This document shows, piece by piece, positions 11,647-25,121 of a stretch of 64,000 nucleotides of DNA. The notes beneath the pieces are model-generated. The model did no database searches and was not told the DNA's origin. It saw only the letters and a program-made list of their open reading frames with translations. The DNA comes from Blasia pusilla. Its lineage: Eukaryota; Marchantiophyta; Marchantiopsida; Blasiales. The DNA is taken from assembly GCA_050084515.1 (NCBI GenBank), contig CM114272.1:49166001-49230000 (forward strand), given 5' to 3'. Position numbers and translations under genes: made by a program. The stretch's first letter is position 1, and every line of letters starts with the position of its first letter.

Positions 11647-11660
11647 CTCACCCCTCCTTA
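11647..11660 (-). promoter_or_regulatory. Polypurine tract of chromovirus 1
   Basis: On the minus strand the sequence AAGGAGGGGTGAG lies directly against the 3' LTR. This is the expected position for plus-strand priming of reverse transcription. Confidence 0.8.
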
Positions 11661-12335
11661 GAAGGTTGATGTCCTCATCAACGCAAACCTTATTGATGTT
11701 AAGTTCGGGAAGCCGACCCTTAACACGTAATCGCGTTCGTAGCTAACCCATAATTCCTCTTTTTGGCTTAAGTCTTAGGTTTGTCGCTATAAAGACTTAG
11801 ACTTATTAGCTTCGCTTCGATGAGCCTAGACTAGTTCTCGCCAAACTAATCTAACTATCAAAATAAGCTCACTAAGTCTGCAACCTAACACTTCACTCAC
11901 TATTTGTAAACAACCTTTGTCTACCTAGCCAACTCGTACTACTTTTGGGTCACCAGTATTCCACCTAGGCGCGTCACTAAGTTCAGTCATGAAACATGAA
12001 TGAGATCCCCACAAACCCCAAGACAGACTCATCCGCCTCGCCGACGTTAGGGCGAGCCCAAATGCTAGTACTTCAACACTTGGTCCCGATCTAGATGCCT
12101 TATCTCGAATACAAGCTCTCACCTCAAATACTCATTGTTTGGTCTCCTTGACTTACATCCTAAGCATATGAAGAACTACTCATTGCCTTGCACAAACCAA
12201 ACTCAAAATTACAATACAAGCATCGAATCTCCAAATCCATGTCTTCTTTATTGCAACAACTAAACCTTTCTAGTTACAACGGGTTATCGGCCCAAGCTTT
12301 TCGGTCACAAGTTATGTCCATTGCTTCACCATGTA

Positions 12336-15237
12336 CTAACGCACGTGCCTTTCTTGCATCCATCTGAAGTCACGCAATGCTTCTTGCGCATGTTCTAGAT
12401 CCGCCTCCGCAATCCAAGTCGCCTCTTTCACATGATAGCCTTTCCACTTGACCAAGTACTCGTACTTGGTGGCCCTACGTCTGGAACGCAGAATAGTCTC
12501 AACCTCGAACTCTGGTTCCTCATTTTCGATGACCGGTTGTGGTCTCAACATCCTCCTTTGCTCCGGACGCACATTGTCTTGAAGATACTTCTTCAATAAT
12601 GACACATGGAAAGTCGGGTGAATCTTGAACTCGTTTGGCAGCTCCAACGTGTACACATCCTCAAACGGCTTTGCCTTGATCACATACAGTCCAAAGATAC
12701 TTGGTCGACAATTTATGCAGACAATTCTTTCGGAAGAGTGAGATTCTTAACACTCAACCACACTTGTTCCCCAACTTGAAACTCACATGGCGCCGACTTT
12801 TGTTAGCATGCTTTACGTACCTTAGTTGAGCCTTGGCGAGACTTTCTCTCGCCGCTCTTGTCGTTCTGCATTTCCACTAACAAACATTCCGCCGTTGCTT
12901 GACGAGTGTGTTCGATGTATTGCCCTTCGAAAAGAGCTAAGTCAAGAGGCCCTTCCGGTTCTCTTTGATACGCGGAAGAAACGAGATTCTCGGTTGCAGA
13001 ATGCTTAGTCGAGTTGTAACAATACTCAGCCATACTTAACCACTTGGCCCAATCTCTTTGGTCCGCACTCACGTAATTCCGTAAGTATTGGTTTTTTACG
13101 ACCGAGTTTTTTTTTCCGTTTGCCCATCCGTTTGAGGATGGAAGGCCGTACTAAAGCTGAGTTTGGTCCGGAACCTCCGAATAGATGTTTCCAAAGGCAT
13201 TGGTAAACTTCGGATCCCGATCGGACACAATGCTCCTAGGCAATCCGTGCGCACGCCACCAACCATCCAGGAATAGTCGGGAAGTCGCGTGAGGCCGTCG
13301 CGAGACTCTCTCGTCGGCACAAACCTCCCCAACTTGCTAAACCGATCAACTATCACAAGTATAGCGTTGTATCCCTCGGATTCTCGAAGACTCGTAATGA
13401 AATCCATGCTAATGCTTTGCAAGGGTCCCTCCGGGATTGGCAAAGGATGAAGTAAACCTTGTTTCTTCGCATAAGACACGCTGGTTCGCCTGGCGGAGTC
13501 ACGCATGTTTTCACATATTGAGCAACATCTTCCTTCATGTTGGGCGGAAGAACCTCTTAGACAAAAAGCAAGAGTGGATTTCTCCCTTTGTGTCCCGCCA
13601 AAGGTCCATCATGACATTCCACAAAAACTTGGTTCGTAGCTTGCCTTGGCCTACATAGATCCTGCTCTGCTTAAACCTTAGCAAGCCGTGTCTCAAACTC
13701 AGATTGGCCACCTTTTCGCCCGCTTTAACTTCCCAAGGTACTCCTCGCTTGCTCATCCTTTATGTATCCTTCACTAATCCTTCTTTCCAGGTCTGTTTCA
13801 TTAGGAACATTGCTCTCAACACTCGTGTCGCCGATGGCATGTGTTCATCCTGCGACTTAACGATCCTGGAATGACATTGTCTTTCCCGGCTTGTGGATTA
13901 GCTCCACATTCATCAACGCCAAGGTATCATGCCACCGGTTGTTTTGGCGCCACGCGATCCTGGTCTCAAAATACTTGAGCGATATGTTATCGGTGAATAC
14001 TCGAGTCTGTGAAGTCCCAAATAGTGATGCCACTTCCTCAAGCAATGAACCACCGCAAACAACTCTTTCTCATGAGTAGGCCATCTCCTTTCGTGTCGGT
14101 CAGCTTCTTGCTTTCGTGATGCTCTGAGTCTCCTTTTGCACCAACATTCCTGCAATCGCGAAATCACTAGCATCCGTGTGCACCTCGAACGGTTGTTCAA
14201 ACTCCGGCGATTTGAATCGGTTCTGCGAGAGGATCTCTTTGACTCGATTGAACGCTTTATCCACTTCCTGGTCCATGTAGTATTGGCAAACTTTGCGGTC
14301 CAATCCGTGAGAGGTTTCACTATGCCCGAAAAATTCTTCACGTATGTCCGTAAAAAATCGACTCCGATGAACCTTCGATCCCCTTCACCGTGGAAGGCGG
14401 TTCCCATTCGGCAATCGCGCTCACCTTTTCCATGTCTGGACTCACTCCATCCCAGACTGACCACATGTCCCAAGAACTTGATCTTCGTCAAACCGAACTC
14501 ACTCTTATCCGCATTCGCATACGACTTGTTCGCCCTAAGTTTCTCAAACACCGTCTTCAAATGTCGGCGTGCTCCTCTAGTGTTTTCGAATAGATGAGTA
14601 TGTCATCTATATAGATGATCACAAACTCATCCGTCTCCTTGTGAAAGATGGAGTTCATCAAAGTGGTAAACGCGTTGGAGGCGCATTACAAAGACCGAAG
14701 GCATTACTACAAACTCGAACGAACCGTATCTCGCCCTACAGCGGGTCTTCTCTACATCCGCTTCGGCAATCCGAATCGATAATATCCTGATTTCAGGTCA
14801 ATCCGGCTGAAATACTTGGCACCCGACAATCGATCAAAGAGGTCATCCATCCTCGGTAGAGGATAGTTATTCCTTACCGTCACTTTATTCAGCGCCCGAT
14901 AATCAACACAGAGTCTCAACTTCCCATCCTTCTTCTTGACAAAGAGGACGGGCGCCCCATAAGGTGACTTGCTCGTTCGGATGTAACCCCTCTCTAGGAG
15001 TTCACCCAACTGTTTCTTCAACTCAGCAAGTTCCTCTTGATTCAACCTATATGGTGCCTTTGAAGGTGGTTGAGATCCTGGTATCACCTCAATCTTATGA
15101 TCAACCGCCCTATGTGGTGGCAACTCAGTCGGAAGCTCCTTAGTCAACACATCTTCAAATTCTTTCACAACTCTCTTGAGTGTTTCAGGATCTCCTTGAA
15201 GCTGAGTTCTGATCTCTGCATCTTGCGCTTGCATCAT
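12336..15237 (-). pseudogene. Chromovirus 1 pol (RT, RNase H, integrase, chromodomain), frameshifted
   Basis: Fragments in order on the minus strand. RT begins at 15237 with [18 protein letters not shown] and [19 protein letters not shown]; the catalytic YIDD is near 14600-14620. RNase H follows (DASDFAIAGMLVQ near 14150, then THEKELFAVVHCLRKWHHYL). The integrase core (SMDFITSLRESEGYNAILVI) is near 13400. The C-terminal chromodomain is near 12430-12580 (FEVETILRSRRR, then YLVKWKGY); such domains direct insertion into chromatin with repressive histone marks in related elements. Several frameshifts make the polyprotein non-functional as written. Confidence 0.9.
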
Positions 15238-15482
15238 CCTCTACTCGTCTCATCAAGCAAAGGAATCCTTCCTCTAACTCGCCAAACTCGTCCTCGTGAT
15301 GGCGTTCACCAACTCCGTCTTTCTAGGCACCTCATGAACCAATCGACGCGTCCGTCCGTTTGCCGTTAACCAAGACGCTTAACCTCAAAGGTCTCGCCTC
15401 AGTTCCACCTCATACGCATCCAAGAACGTGTTCCCAAGACTCCATCGATACCGTCCATCTCGCAAATCTGTAAAATTCTCCT

Positions 15483-16823
15483 TCAACTCAAATACTCCAT
15501 CATCTCACAACTAGCCCTAAAACCAGATCTGATGTCTGGTGGGATTTTCCTCCCGCGAATCCTACCTAATGGGTTCATCCGCTTTGGTGGTTGGCAATCC
15601 CAACGTTTTACGATTCTCGGACTCAAGAATGAGTGCGAAGCACTTGTATCAACGAGCAACATCACATCGCGATTAGCGATCTTGGATCCTAGGTAAACCA
15701 AATTGGGCGTTCTCTTGGTGATTTGTAGAGATGTATCTAGATCTCCCTCCGATAAATGCTTAGCGGCAAACGCAATCATACTCGGTTTACTAACCTTGGG
15801 CCTCACATTCCTTAGCCATATGCCGGGTTCGCCACAATTATAACAAATCACTTTGGCATTCGTTGACTTCGTCAGAACGGCGGCCCCTTCGGCCAGCGTT
15901 GAGTTCCACTCGTTCGCTTGGCTGAGGCGAGACCCTCCGTGGTCGCGCTCACCCCCATTCCAAACCCTCTTGGATGTCCTTTTTCTTCTTCAGAATTTAG
16001 AAAAACTTTTTGTCTCAAAGGGTTTGGTGTTGGACCTCATCGTCCCCAATCCGCTCGGCTAGTCTCAAGAGGTCCGCGACGTCTCTGGGATGTGAGGCAT
16101 ACGAAGAGAGCCTTTCGGCACTCGGTTTGAGCCCACTTAGGAAGATCACCTTTTAGTATGTTCATCCGTGGAAAGTGCACTCATAAGCGCACTAAACTCT
16201 CGCACATAAGCACCAAGTGATCCACTGGCGCAACCTCACCACCTCCATGCCATCGCGGTACTCCGGTATTCGGAGTGAATCGGTTCCCAATCAACTCCTT
16301 GAAATCTTCCCAACTCAACGTTTTCCCACGACCTAGATGTTCTTTGCGGTGAGCCGTCCACCAATGGAGAGCGTGATCCTTGAAACGTGACCGCTCTGAT
16401 CACCTTGTCTTGTTCATCTGCCTTTTGCGCTTCGAAATAGAGTTCGAGTTCCGTTAGAAACTCGCTCACTTTCCGAGAACGCCCCATTCCTGTGAATGGC
16501 GTTGGCAAATTAGTCTTACAAAGCTTCTTGCCAGAACTAGAGGCTCCATTTGACTTGAATTCCGAGATCACCTTGCTCTGTTCAGCCATCTGGTCCGCCA
16601 TCACCTTCATCACTCCCATCATTTGGGTATAAAAGGCCGGATCGTTTAAGTTTGGACCCGAAGGTCCCGCGGAAAGATTTTCGGTTGGAACATCCTCATG
16701 TCTGGGACTCGGCACTTCGGGAGTCGCAAATTCCACCTCCGGCTCTCGGTCCGTCATTGATTCGTCTCTTGGCTTCTTTGCTTTGACTCGCGGTTTCCTC
16801 GGTTCTTCGTCCTTGGTCGCCAT
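15483..16823 (-). pseudogene. Chromovirus 1 gag and protease, frameshifted
   Basis: Gag starts at 16823 (MATKDEEPRKP) and contains the retrotransposon gag block PTPFTGMGRSRKVSEFLTEL. It is broken near 16236. A zinc knuckle near 15810-15850 reads CYNCGEPG but has lost its His and last Cys. The protease motif near 15655 reads LLVDTSASHSFLSPRI, where the usual DTGAS has become DTSAS. Both changes should inactivate. Confidence 0.85.
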
Positions 16824-16961
16824 TTGCGAAGTCGTCGCTTTTCTCAGATCTCCTCCTCGCCTCTTGCGTTCCTCCTCGGCGTCGCGGTCTTCCGGCTACC
16901 TTGAGTTCTCCCCAAACGTCCAGATCTTCAACGACCCCAAGTTCACGCTCATCAAGGAATT

Positions 16962-16973
16962 GCTCTGATACCA
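16962..16973 (-). promoter_or_regulatory. Primer binding site (initiator tRNA-Met)
   Basis: The minus strand reads TGGTATCAGAGC two bases inside the 5' LTR. This is the complement of the plant initiator tRNA-Met 3' end and fixes the element's orientation. Confidence 0.95.
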
Positions 16974-16975
16974 CG

Positions 16976-18005
16976 TGTCGTGCGCCTACTCTCCTTGAAC
17001 GTTAATCTTGTTTGTTGCGGAAGCGTGCGTTCAGTAGGTCACGCTCTCAACGCTGATCTGCATCCAAACACGCACTTCGGTTAGTCGGGTCTTGGATCAA
17101 TCAGCGGGATTACTTTCCGAGTTCTCGTCTCGGACTCTCTCTTCAAGCTCAACCTTCCTAGTTTCGCGGTTTCCAACACGGGCAAGTCTCGAAAGACTTG
17201 GGACAGACTTTTCAGTCGGTTCGTTCAGAACTGAAACGGCGTTTTGCGCCTAGCGGTTCCAACTGTCCGATGAACATCCAATGAGTTCCTCACCAAGACT
17301 CGCACGAAGTGAATCTCGGGTTGGAATCCAAGTGTGGCGTACAAAGTCCACTCCCTTGGATCAGGTTTGGGTTTCGGGTTTCCGCGCCAAACTCCCGTTT
17401 CATCCCGTGCCTCTAAAACGCCGTTTGGCGCCCAAAGTGGGGTTTCGTTTCCGAGACATCTCAGAGAAGGTACTCCCCTTACTAGTACTTCTGGGGATCT
17501 CCGGGGCCCCCTACATTTAGGAAAGACACCGGGCCCCTCCATTGGCCCTCAACCCGATTGCTCTCTGAATCGTTTTCGGCCAATATCTCAGCCTGTACTT
17601 ATGCGTTTGCTGAGATCTTTGGTGCGTTGAAAGCGTCTCAAGATCAGCTTTCCAACGCGCCCTTACTTGTTCCGAACGCATCTCGGAGCTCAACGTTATG
17701 GTCCTAAACACAGTCAGATTCTCCCAAACGCTAGCCGTGTTCCAAACTGGTTCTCATCTCTTTGGCAACCAACCTCCGAGACTCAACTCATCTCAAGTCT
17801 CGGCTCGCGTTTGGTCTAGGTTTCCTGGTCGCGACCACTAACGCATGAAACGCACAACTCTGTTCCACGTTTCGTCTCTTAGACTTTTCCAAGAGACTCT
17901 TCCAAACGCCTCTCCAAAGCGCAAACCTCGCGGCGTGAGTTCCTTTGAGTTCTGATGTTTCGCTTGGCGCGTATTTGGTGTTGTTTGGTTATGAGGGTCG
18001 CGACA
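16976..18005 (-). repeat. 5' LTR of chromovirus 1
   Basis: This LTR pairs with 10616-11646. Its right end CGACA is followed by the target duplication GGTAA and then by R1 sequence. Confidence 0.93.
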
Positions 18006-18178
18006 GGTAACCTATGCTTGCAGGTCACCTCCTTGGCTCTTGACCTGCTATTGCGGGTCTAGGGCCACTTCCCAAAGTGGAAATTTAACTATACCATAAA
18101 TGGTAACTTATCCAAAATATTAAGTTCCTCAATATGGCTCCAAATGAGCCGAAATGAAGGGGAAACCTACTCTCACAA
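18006..18178 (+). repeat. R1 repeat, left copy, part 2
   Basis: This continues the R1 copy after chromovirus 1 and matches about 46018-46175 of the right copy. It ends at the CACTA insertion point, with the target triplet CAA at 18176-18178. Confidence 0.85.
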
Positions 18179-18646
18179 CACTAGTAGAAAAGGGGCTATT
18201 TTAAACCCAAGTATTAGTGACTCATGCTACTAAGAGTCATTAGAACTACTAATAGTTACTCTACTACCAATGAAGTGACTCGTTAATTACTCATATTATT
18301 GTGGAGTCACAATTATTTACTAGAGTAAACTCACCGAGGGAAGAGCTTTTTTTCCCTACTAATTCATGCTTAATAGTTAATGAACTACTTCTTTATAACT
18401 ATGAATACCGATAGGTCCTCTTTAAAGCGCTTAAGAAGTGACTATATCTCAAGGGATAGGGGCAAAAGGGGTGCTTGTAGGGGTTAGAAAAATGACTAAA
18501 CTAACTAAGGTAGGAAAAGATAGTGTAACCAGAGATCTTAACAAGGAAATGCGAGGAAATGAAATTAACCCTAAGTTGTTAGAAGCCTAAACCTACGGGT
18601 TGCATTCAAACACGCCGTCATCCAAAGGTGGGAAATCATGTACAGT

Positions 18647-18766
<120 letters not shown>

Positions 18767-18769
18767 ATA

Positions 18770-21301
18770 ATTCATGTTGTAATCGTTCTATTCTTCTTGC
18801 GGAAACATGTTGTCTTCCTCTAGAGGCTGAAGCTCCTTATTTGACCATCACTTATATCGCAAGGATGAGGTCTCTTGATGTTTCTAGCCTCCCTCATCAA
18901 GCTTTACGAGCCACACGTTCCATATGATGGATTGCAGATGTGGTGACTTGGTTAGATTATTTCTGCCACTTGCCATACAATCAAGTGAATGAATTAACCA
19001 TGTAATCCCCCGCTTACATTATCTTACTGGTAAGAAAAAAAACTACATAGGACCTGCCCCAAAATTTATGTCATCTTAAGGTGTTATCCAGGAGAAGATT
19101 TTTTTTCCTTAAAAGTGTTGACTTAAAACCGATAAAACGGTACATCGAACCATTATAGATCCACAAGCCATATGAAGGAAAGTGCTCACATAGGAAGGGA
19201 TTGATCTCAGATATTGGTGGGCATGGAATGACACTCTACAACAAGAAATTTAGGTGGGGGAAGGGGATTAGGGTTTAAAGTGTGCGCACGAAGAGCAAGT
19301 GGTTCTTGAACTAATGGGAGGCGATGGTGGATGAGATTGTTGTTCTAACAAGGAATAATTGCCGTCATATCTTCTGCTGCAGATCTCGGATTAGGCACTG
19401 TCGTTTCTAAGGGGAAAATATTTGAAGTAAGTCCGCCACCCAATCATTTCATAACCTGAAAATTGGAGATCCTTTATTTACACTTAACAAGTACAACAAC
19501 CACTGAATTGGAGATTCTTCATTTCAGATTACGGGGGAATGCCCCAAGTACTGTTGGTAGTATCACTTATGCGGGCCCTTGAAATTAATTGATTAAAATC
19601 TTTGATGCCCATGGATTTGGATATCCAAGAAATATTATGTCTGATTGATTATCTATGGTGGCTTTCCTTACAAGCCCTTTGGCTGGCTTTGGTGGGACGA
19701 AATGGTATCTACAATCATAACTCGAGCCGAGCCTCAGAATAAGGTAAGTCTCACGTATATTGAAGATCGGCACCATTAGTTTTCCCTGTCCTCATGAGAC
19801 AGTTTACTAAGTCCTAATGTTGTCCTTGGTTGCAGTGTATTCTACACCCAGATCAAGATCGCGTACTCTCGATCAGAGAAAATGCGCGGTTGCAAGGGTT
19901 CTTGATTTCTACAAACTCTTTGGCCCCGTCAAAGAATGGTTAGTCATGGCCTCAACACGCGAGGCTTCCCATTTTTTTGGTTGTATGATGATATGCCAAC
20001 TGGTGTCCAATGGAAATCCATCATCCGTCATTGACTTATCATATCCCCATTGGGATTGACTAGCAGGTTCATTCAAGTGGAAAATGCACTGGTAGTGCTC
20101 GTAGCCAGGGCGTTGGGTTTCGCTTTGGGCCAATATTTTGGACCTCAACCAACCAAAACCCAAGAGATCCTTGTAGGTTGTGCAGCGTTGATTCAACTTC
20201 CTTCCAATTTTCCGCTTTTTCTGATGAAGAACGATGAGAGTGGAAGTGAAACATGAGAGTGAGGACAGTGCACTAAAGTGATTCGAAACGAGAATATGGA
20301 ATGAGTTACGACCGGAATCTCCGGTGGAAGGACATGAAATATTCTTCTTATGCCTCGCTCTTCAACCTACCCTGTCTCCTTCCGATATAGCCTTTTACCC
20401 ACACCTAATAGATAATATAGCAAACGCATGACATGACTTTATAGAATCTCTCGTGCAGGGTGTACCATGAGATCATGTCATTGGTGAGAACATTTTTTTG
20501 TCCACAAGGAATAATTAGCCATGGCACGCAGCCTGAATGTAAGTGTCTCTCTCATATGCTATGCCATCATGTGTTGGGGGTGTCGTTGTGCTAATGTTGG
20601 CCTAGGCCGGGCGGAGACGGAGCCGACCTCTCCATCTCCGCCCAACAAAGGCCAACAATAGCCAATTAATGGCCCAATCAGCTAGATATCCCACAAAAAC
20701 CTGACTCCTAGGCGTTGATACCTCGGTATCATGATGATAAGCCCCCATGATCCTAAACGCTTCTTGCGAAGTTTGGAGAAGTTCCGTTGGTGATTCATGC
20801 AATCAAAAGCGTGATCACATTCCTTCAGCATACGGAAGCTATTACAAGGGAGGACCCTAATCACCTCTTTGCAAGAGCCTTCCAAGCTTCAAAGGATATT
20901 GGTGCTACCAAAGCAATGCTGGTACCACAAGCGAATATTAATCCTAGCGATAAACTGAACAGGCTTCTTACATCTTTGCCAAAATGTCCACTAAGTTTGG
21001 TCATGCACTTACAAGATTCAAATGTGGGTCAACGGACTTAGAGTTTGAGAAAGAGAGTTCTCACAAACCAAAAGAGAGGACAAATTATGCAGGAATTTTA
21101 GGAATTTTAGATGATGATGAGCATTTTCTCTTCAAGTGCAGTTACCGCGAGTACATCACACTCTACTTACCAGACTGTATGCTCAGGGAGAAACTGAAGA
21201 AGGGCATACTAAGAGAGCAAGTAAAGTTTAAGGCTCATAGGAGATTGCAACGCATAGCTCAAGACCAACAGAAGGGCATATTTGGTTGGTGGTCAAGGTA
21301 G
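18770..21301 (+). pseudogene. LINE ORF2 C-terminal remnant (plus strand)
   Basis: Two pieces resemble the end of a non-LTR reverse transcriptase. Near 18800-18920: LLAETCCLPLEAEAPYLT followed by SSLPHQALRAT, like the block upstream of the LINE zinc finger. At 20984-21170: HALTRFKCGSTDLEFE, then LDDDEHFLFKCSYRE, like the zf-RVT motif usually written as E-E-HFL--C--Y. Between them (about 18960-20780) nothing is recognised. Frames are broken. It is separate from the minus-strand LINE further right. Confidence 0.55.
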
Positions 21302-22344
21302 GACATCGGTCCATAACATACCCACTTCAATTGTACAGGTAGGGGTAGATAGGAGGGCATCATTAGTGGACTAGTCCAACAGAAATTGGTGCAAATATTA
21401 TGGGTTACATGATTTCCAATAGTAAGCTTATGTGATAGGTTAAAGAACTTGTTGTTGAAGCATTCTAATTGTATATTATATTTATGCATGTTTGTTTTAG
21501 GAAAGTGAGAAACATTAGAGTTGAGCCAAAAGCTCGAAGAATGGTATCACATTTGAAAAGAGAGAAGAGGTTGGAATCTTTGGTGGGTCCTCGATCTCCT
21601 CTGCCACCCCTCCTCAAGTCCTCACGGGCTCTATCTCTATGGCAATGTTGGGTGTGTTAATTTTCTTTGGCCTTCCATCGTCTTCTTTGATTTAGAGTTG
21701 ACATGGGCCTTGTAACAACTACTTGTACACAACAACCCGCCATGGTGGGATATACCAATTGATCGTGAACCATCCTAGAAGCAAGAGGTAATATCCAGTA
21801 TAGAGAAAATGGTTGAACTTTGTTTCAAACAATTTGCATTGGTGATGCAAATTATGCTTTAGACTGATGCTGATAATATCAATGTGCATCGACATACAGG
21901 ACTAGACTTTTGATGTTCTTTTTGCTCTTTTTTTATTACCATGATGTAAATGTAAAAAACTAAGTTGATAGAGAAAATTTATTGTTCTTCTTTCAAATAG
22001 GCTGGATGCGCATATCTTGACTAGTCATGTGAGAACTCTCACTTGAGCGAATATTATTGTTGAGGAACTTGCAGGACAAATGCTTCATCTAGTTTCTATC
22101 ATATGGTTTCACTCTTCTTTAATAGTTGTTGTGGGTTTCATATTCTGATGGATCTAGGGAAAAAAATGTTGATGGACATGTTTTTCAATGTTTCAGAAGG
22201 TATTGTGAAGTACCGTCGTAGAATGCATTTTCATGCGGTACTTTCTAGTCACCTAATCCAAAAGTGGGGGGCCTTGTATGGGTAGTTTATCTAATTGATT
22301 CCTTGTGTTGACAAAGGTGATTTTCTATTAGAAAACTTGAACAA
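21302..22344. other. CACTA interior, no gene seen
   Basis: No convincing reading frame or repeat boundary is present. The sequence is mildly AT-rich, and short open frames lack motifs. Confidence 0.4.
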
Positions 22345-22500
22345 GAATCCATGCCTACCAACCACGGGAACGACATCGCAAGCTCACAACAGGTTCCAAC
22401 TACAGCAATGGGCAACTTGATAGAGAGTGTTGCTATATTGCTTGCACGAGGTTCACTCAATAGAAGCTCATTATGTTTATACCCAACCAGGCTAGAGAGG
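22345..22500 (+). repeat. Direct repeat DR, left copy
   Basis: This ~155-bp segment (containing CTACCAACCACGGGAACGAC) recurs in the same orientation at 34463-34640. Each copy ends in CCCAACCAGGC and a GA-rich microsatellite. The minus-strand LINE and chromovirus 2 lie between the copies. Confidence 0.8.
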
Positions 22501-22502
22501 GT

Positions 22503-22618
<116 letters not shown>

Positions 22619-22915
22619 CAGAGCCTTGCAACCATAGACCCCGCGCCTGGTTGGACGGTGCTTGAGAATGGGATGGGTGTAGAGAGAGAAGCAAGTGAAG
22701 AAGGTACCATATGAGAGGAGGGAGACACTCTCATATAGTGTGAGTCTTGACCAAACAACGTGTTTGTGCGGAGCTTCAAGTGTCAACCAAGAAACTCTTC
22801 ACCACACAATCTACTTTACCCGATTGGGATCCACAATAGACATTACTTACGGTCAGCAAAGCAACTTTGGGCAATGAATCAAGGCTACTGAATGTGTTGA
22901 ACAATTTTGGTGCTA

Positions 22916-24123
22916 CTAGCTTAGCAATATCAGCATATGCTCTTGCTCTGTGTGTTGTGAATTTTGCGCAGAGACCAAGTAATGACTAGAGGTTTCGTCC
23001 CCATCGTCACACAAGGCGCAAGAGTTTAGTTGTGTTCCCATCCTGCTTTTCTTATGGTTCAAGGGGATTGCCCCGCCCTGAACTTGAACTTGAGCCGGGT
23101 TCCCAAGCAAGGGGTTCCCATAAAAAGTCTTGATTCTGCCCTCTTGGGATATATCGTCAAAAGAGAGAGGTCGACTTTTCATGGCTTCCTCCATGCTGCT
23201 TCTTTGTGAGCGTTTGCCCACGCTTTGGTTATGGTATCCACGAATGCTTTCTCATCTTGCTCCCACAGTTCAGGCCTGCTAGGAGCTTGGATGCTTGCAC
23301 AATCTCTTGAACCTTTTTCGCCCAAGATTTGGCCTGCTTTTACGGGTCTTCTTTGGGTCCAGTTTTCCCCATCACCTCTTTAGGATAGCAATGGGAGTCC
23401 ATTGTCTCCAGCTGCCTCCGCCATTTCAACTTGGCGATGTCACATCTATCCTCCAAGGGTTCCACACCTAGTTTTGATCTCACACTAACGCTGGCTGTTG
23501 TTCGTGATGAAGTTGACATCATACCCAAACGCCTTCAATCGCATGACTTCAAACCTATCCCTTTGTTTGGTGTTGGCATCCCCACACTTTGCTGCCCCGT
23601 ATTCCAACAAGGGACGAATGGTATGCAAAATGACACAACGCTTTACTTACGATGTGATGTCCAAGATCAGAGGAATGGACAGACCGTTCACCTTCTTGTG
23701 GCCTTTCGGTAGTCTTCTTGATGTGTGCATCCCACATGCAATCTTCCGAGAATTCTATGCCCAGATAGGTGTAGGTAGCCACACGGGGATCTCTTGGTCA
23801 CCCCAGTACCACTTTGTTGGTCTTGGTCCTCCTCCTTGCCATTGAAAATCATCACACCGCACTTCAAGACATTTGCCTCCATGCCCCATATGTCACACCA
23901 GATTTTGGTCGGAGATCATCTCTTGAGTTTCTCTCCTGTTTCCTCGAGGCCACCAAAGTCATCAGCAAACATGAGGGCAACAATAGAGTTGTTGCCCACC
24001 GTATGCCTAGTCCACTATCCTCCATTTCTTCCAATAGGGAATTCACGAAAATGTTGAAGAGGGTGGGGGAGAGCAGGCATCCTTGAGCCACTCCTTGCTT
24101 GATGTCGAATGTCCCACTCTTTT
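22916..24123 (-). pseudogene. LINE ORF2, C-terminal half (split by chromovirus 2)
   Basis: This is the minus-strand continuation of the LINE at 31465-34177. It begins at the insertion point with a frame reading SGTFDIKQGVAQGCLLSPTL followed by FNIF, the conserved non-LTR RT block (usually GV-QG--LSP-LFN). Later fragments include LGVEPLEDRCDIAKLKWRRQ and a final zinc finger CALCDDGDETSSHYL near 23010. Stops and frameshifts are frequent. The YADD-type motif was not clearly readable. Confidence 0.8.
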
Positions 24124-25121
24124 TGTCGCGCCCCTACTCTCCTTGAACGTCAATCTTTAGTGTTGCGGAAGCGTGCGTTCAGTAGGTCACGAACTCATCG
24201 CCAATCTGCACCCAAACACGCACTCTCGTTAGTCGGGTTTGGCCAACCGGCGTTCCAACCCACCGAGTCCTCAACTCGGCGTCTCATCAAGCTCAACCTT
24301 CCTTAGTTCCTAGCTCCCAACACATGGCAAGTCCTTCAAGACTTGGAACAGACTTCCTGGTTAGTCCAGGGATCTGAAACGGCACTTGCACGCCTAGCGA
24401 TCCCAACTGTTCAACGGTCCTCGTGTGAGTTCCGAACCAAGACCCAAGTAATTGAGTCGCGGCGTGAAATCCAAGAGGGATGTCTAAAATTGCCTCAATG
24501 GACTTGGTGCAGGTTTTTCAACCCAACGCCCAAACTCGCGTTCGTGCCATGCCCTTGAGCGCCCCATGGCGCCCAAAGTGGGGTTTGGGTTCCAAGCACT
24601 CTCGGAGACCTTCCCCTTACTAGTACTTCTGGGGTTCTCCAATAACCCCTCCCCTTTGGGAAAAGAGGTTCGGGCCCTTCATTGTGGCCCTCAACCCGAC
24701 TCCCCTTACAGTCGTTTTCGGGTTGTATCTCGGCCGTTGCTTATGCGTTTGCAGCGATCTTTGGTGCGTTTGGACCGGCTCTCCATAAGCTTTCAAATGC
24801 ACCTTATTTGCTCCAAACGCATCTCGGCGCTAAAAGTTATGGCCATAAATACAGTCGGAAACTCTCAAACGCAAGTGGCGTTCCAAATCCGGATCTTTCC
24901 TTTGGCAACCCACTTCCTAGACTCGACTTCTTTCAAGTCTCATTCCGCGTTTGGTCCAGGTTTCTGAGTCGCGACCATCACATCTGAAACGCGACTTCTC
25001 GCTCGCGTCTCGTCTCTTGTCTCCTCTTTGAGACAACTCCAACGCGCAAACCATCTTAGCGTGAGCCCGCTTATGTTCCGATGTTCCGCTTGGCACTTGT
25101 TTGGTCATGAGGGTCGCGACA
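24124..25121 (-). repeat. 3' LTR of chromovirus 2
   Basis: A 998-bp LTR, nearly identical to 30463-31459. The minus-strand purine tract AAAAGAGGGGTGAG (about 25122-25136) lies directly inside it and is the probable polypurine tract. Confidence 0.93.

Larger units (their letters stand above)
10616..18005 (-). mobile_element. Chromovirus 1 (Ty3/gypsy LTR retrotransposon)
   Basis: A full-length, minus-strand LTR element. LTRs at 10616-11646 and 16976-18005 start TGTCG and end CGACA. A 5-bp target duplication, GGTAA, flanks it (10611-10615 and 18006-18010). The order read on the minus strand is LTR, PBS, gag, protease, RT, RNase H, integrase, chromodomain, PPT, LTR. Many single-base indels break the frames. 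It landed in the R1 repeat, whose sequence resumes on the far side. Confidence 0.95.
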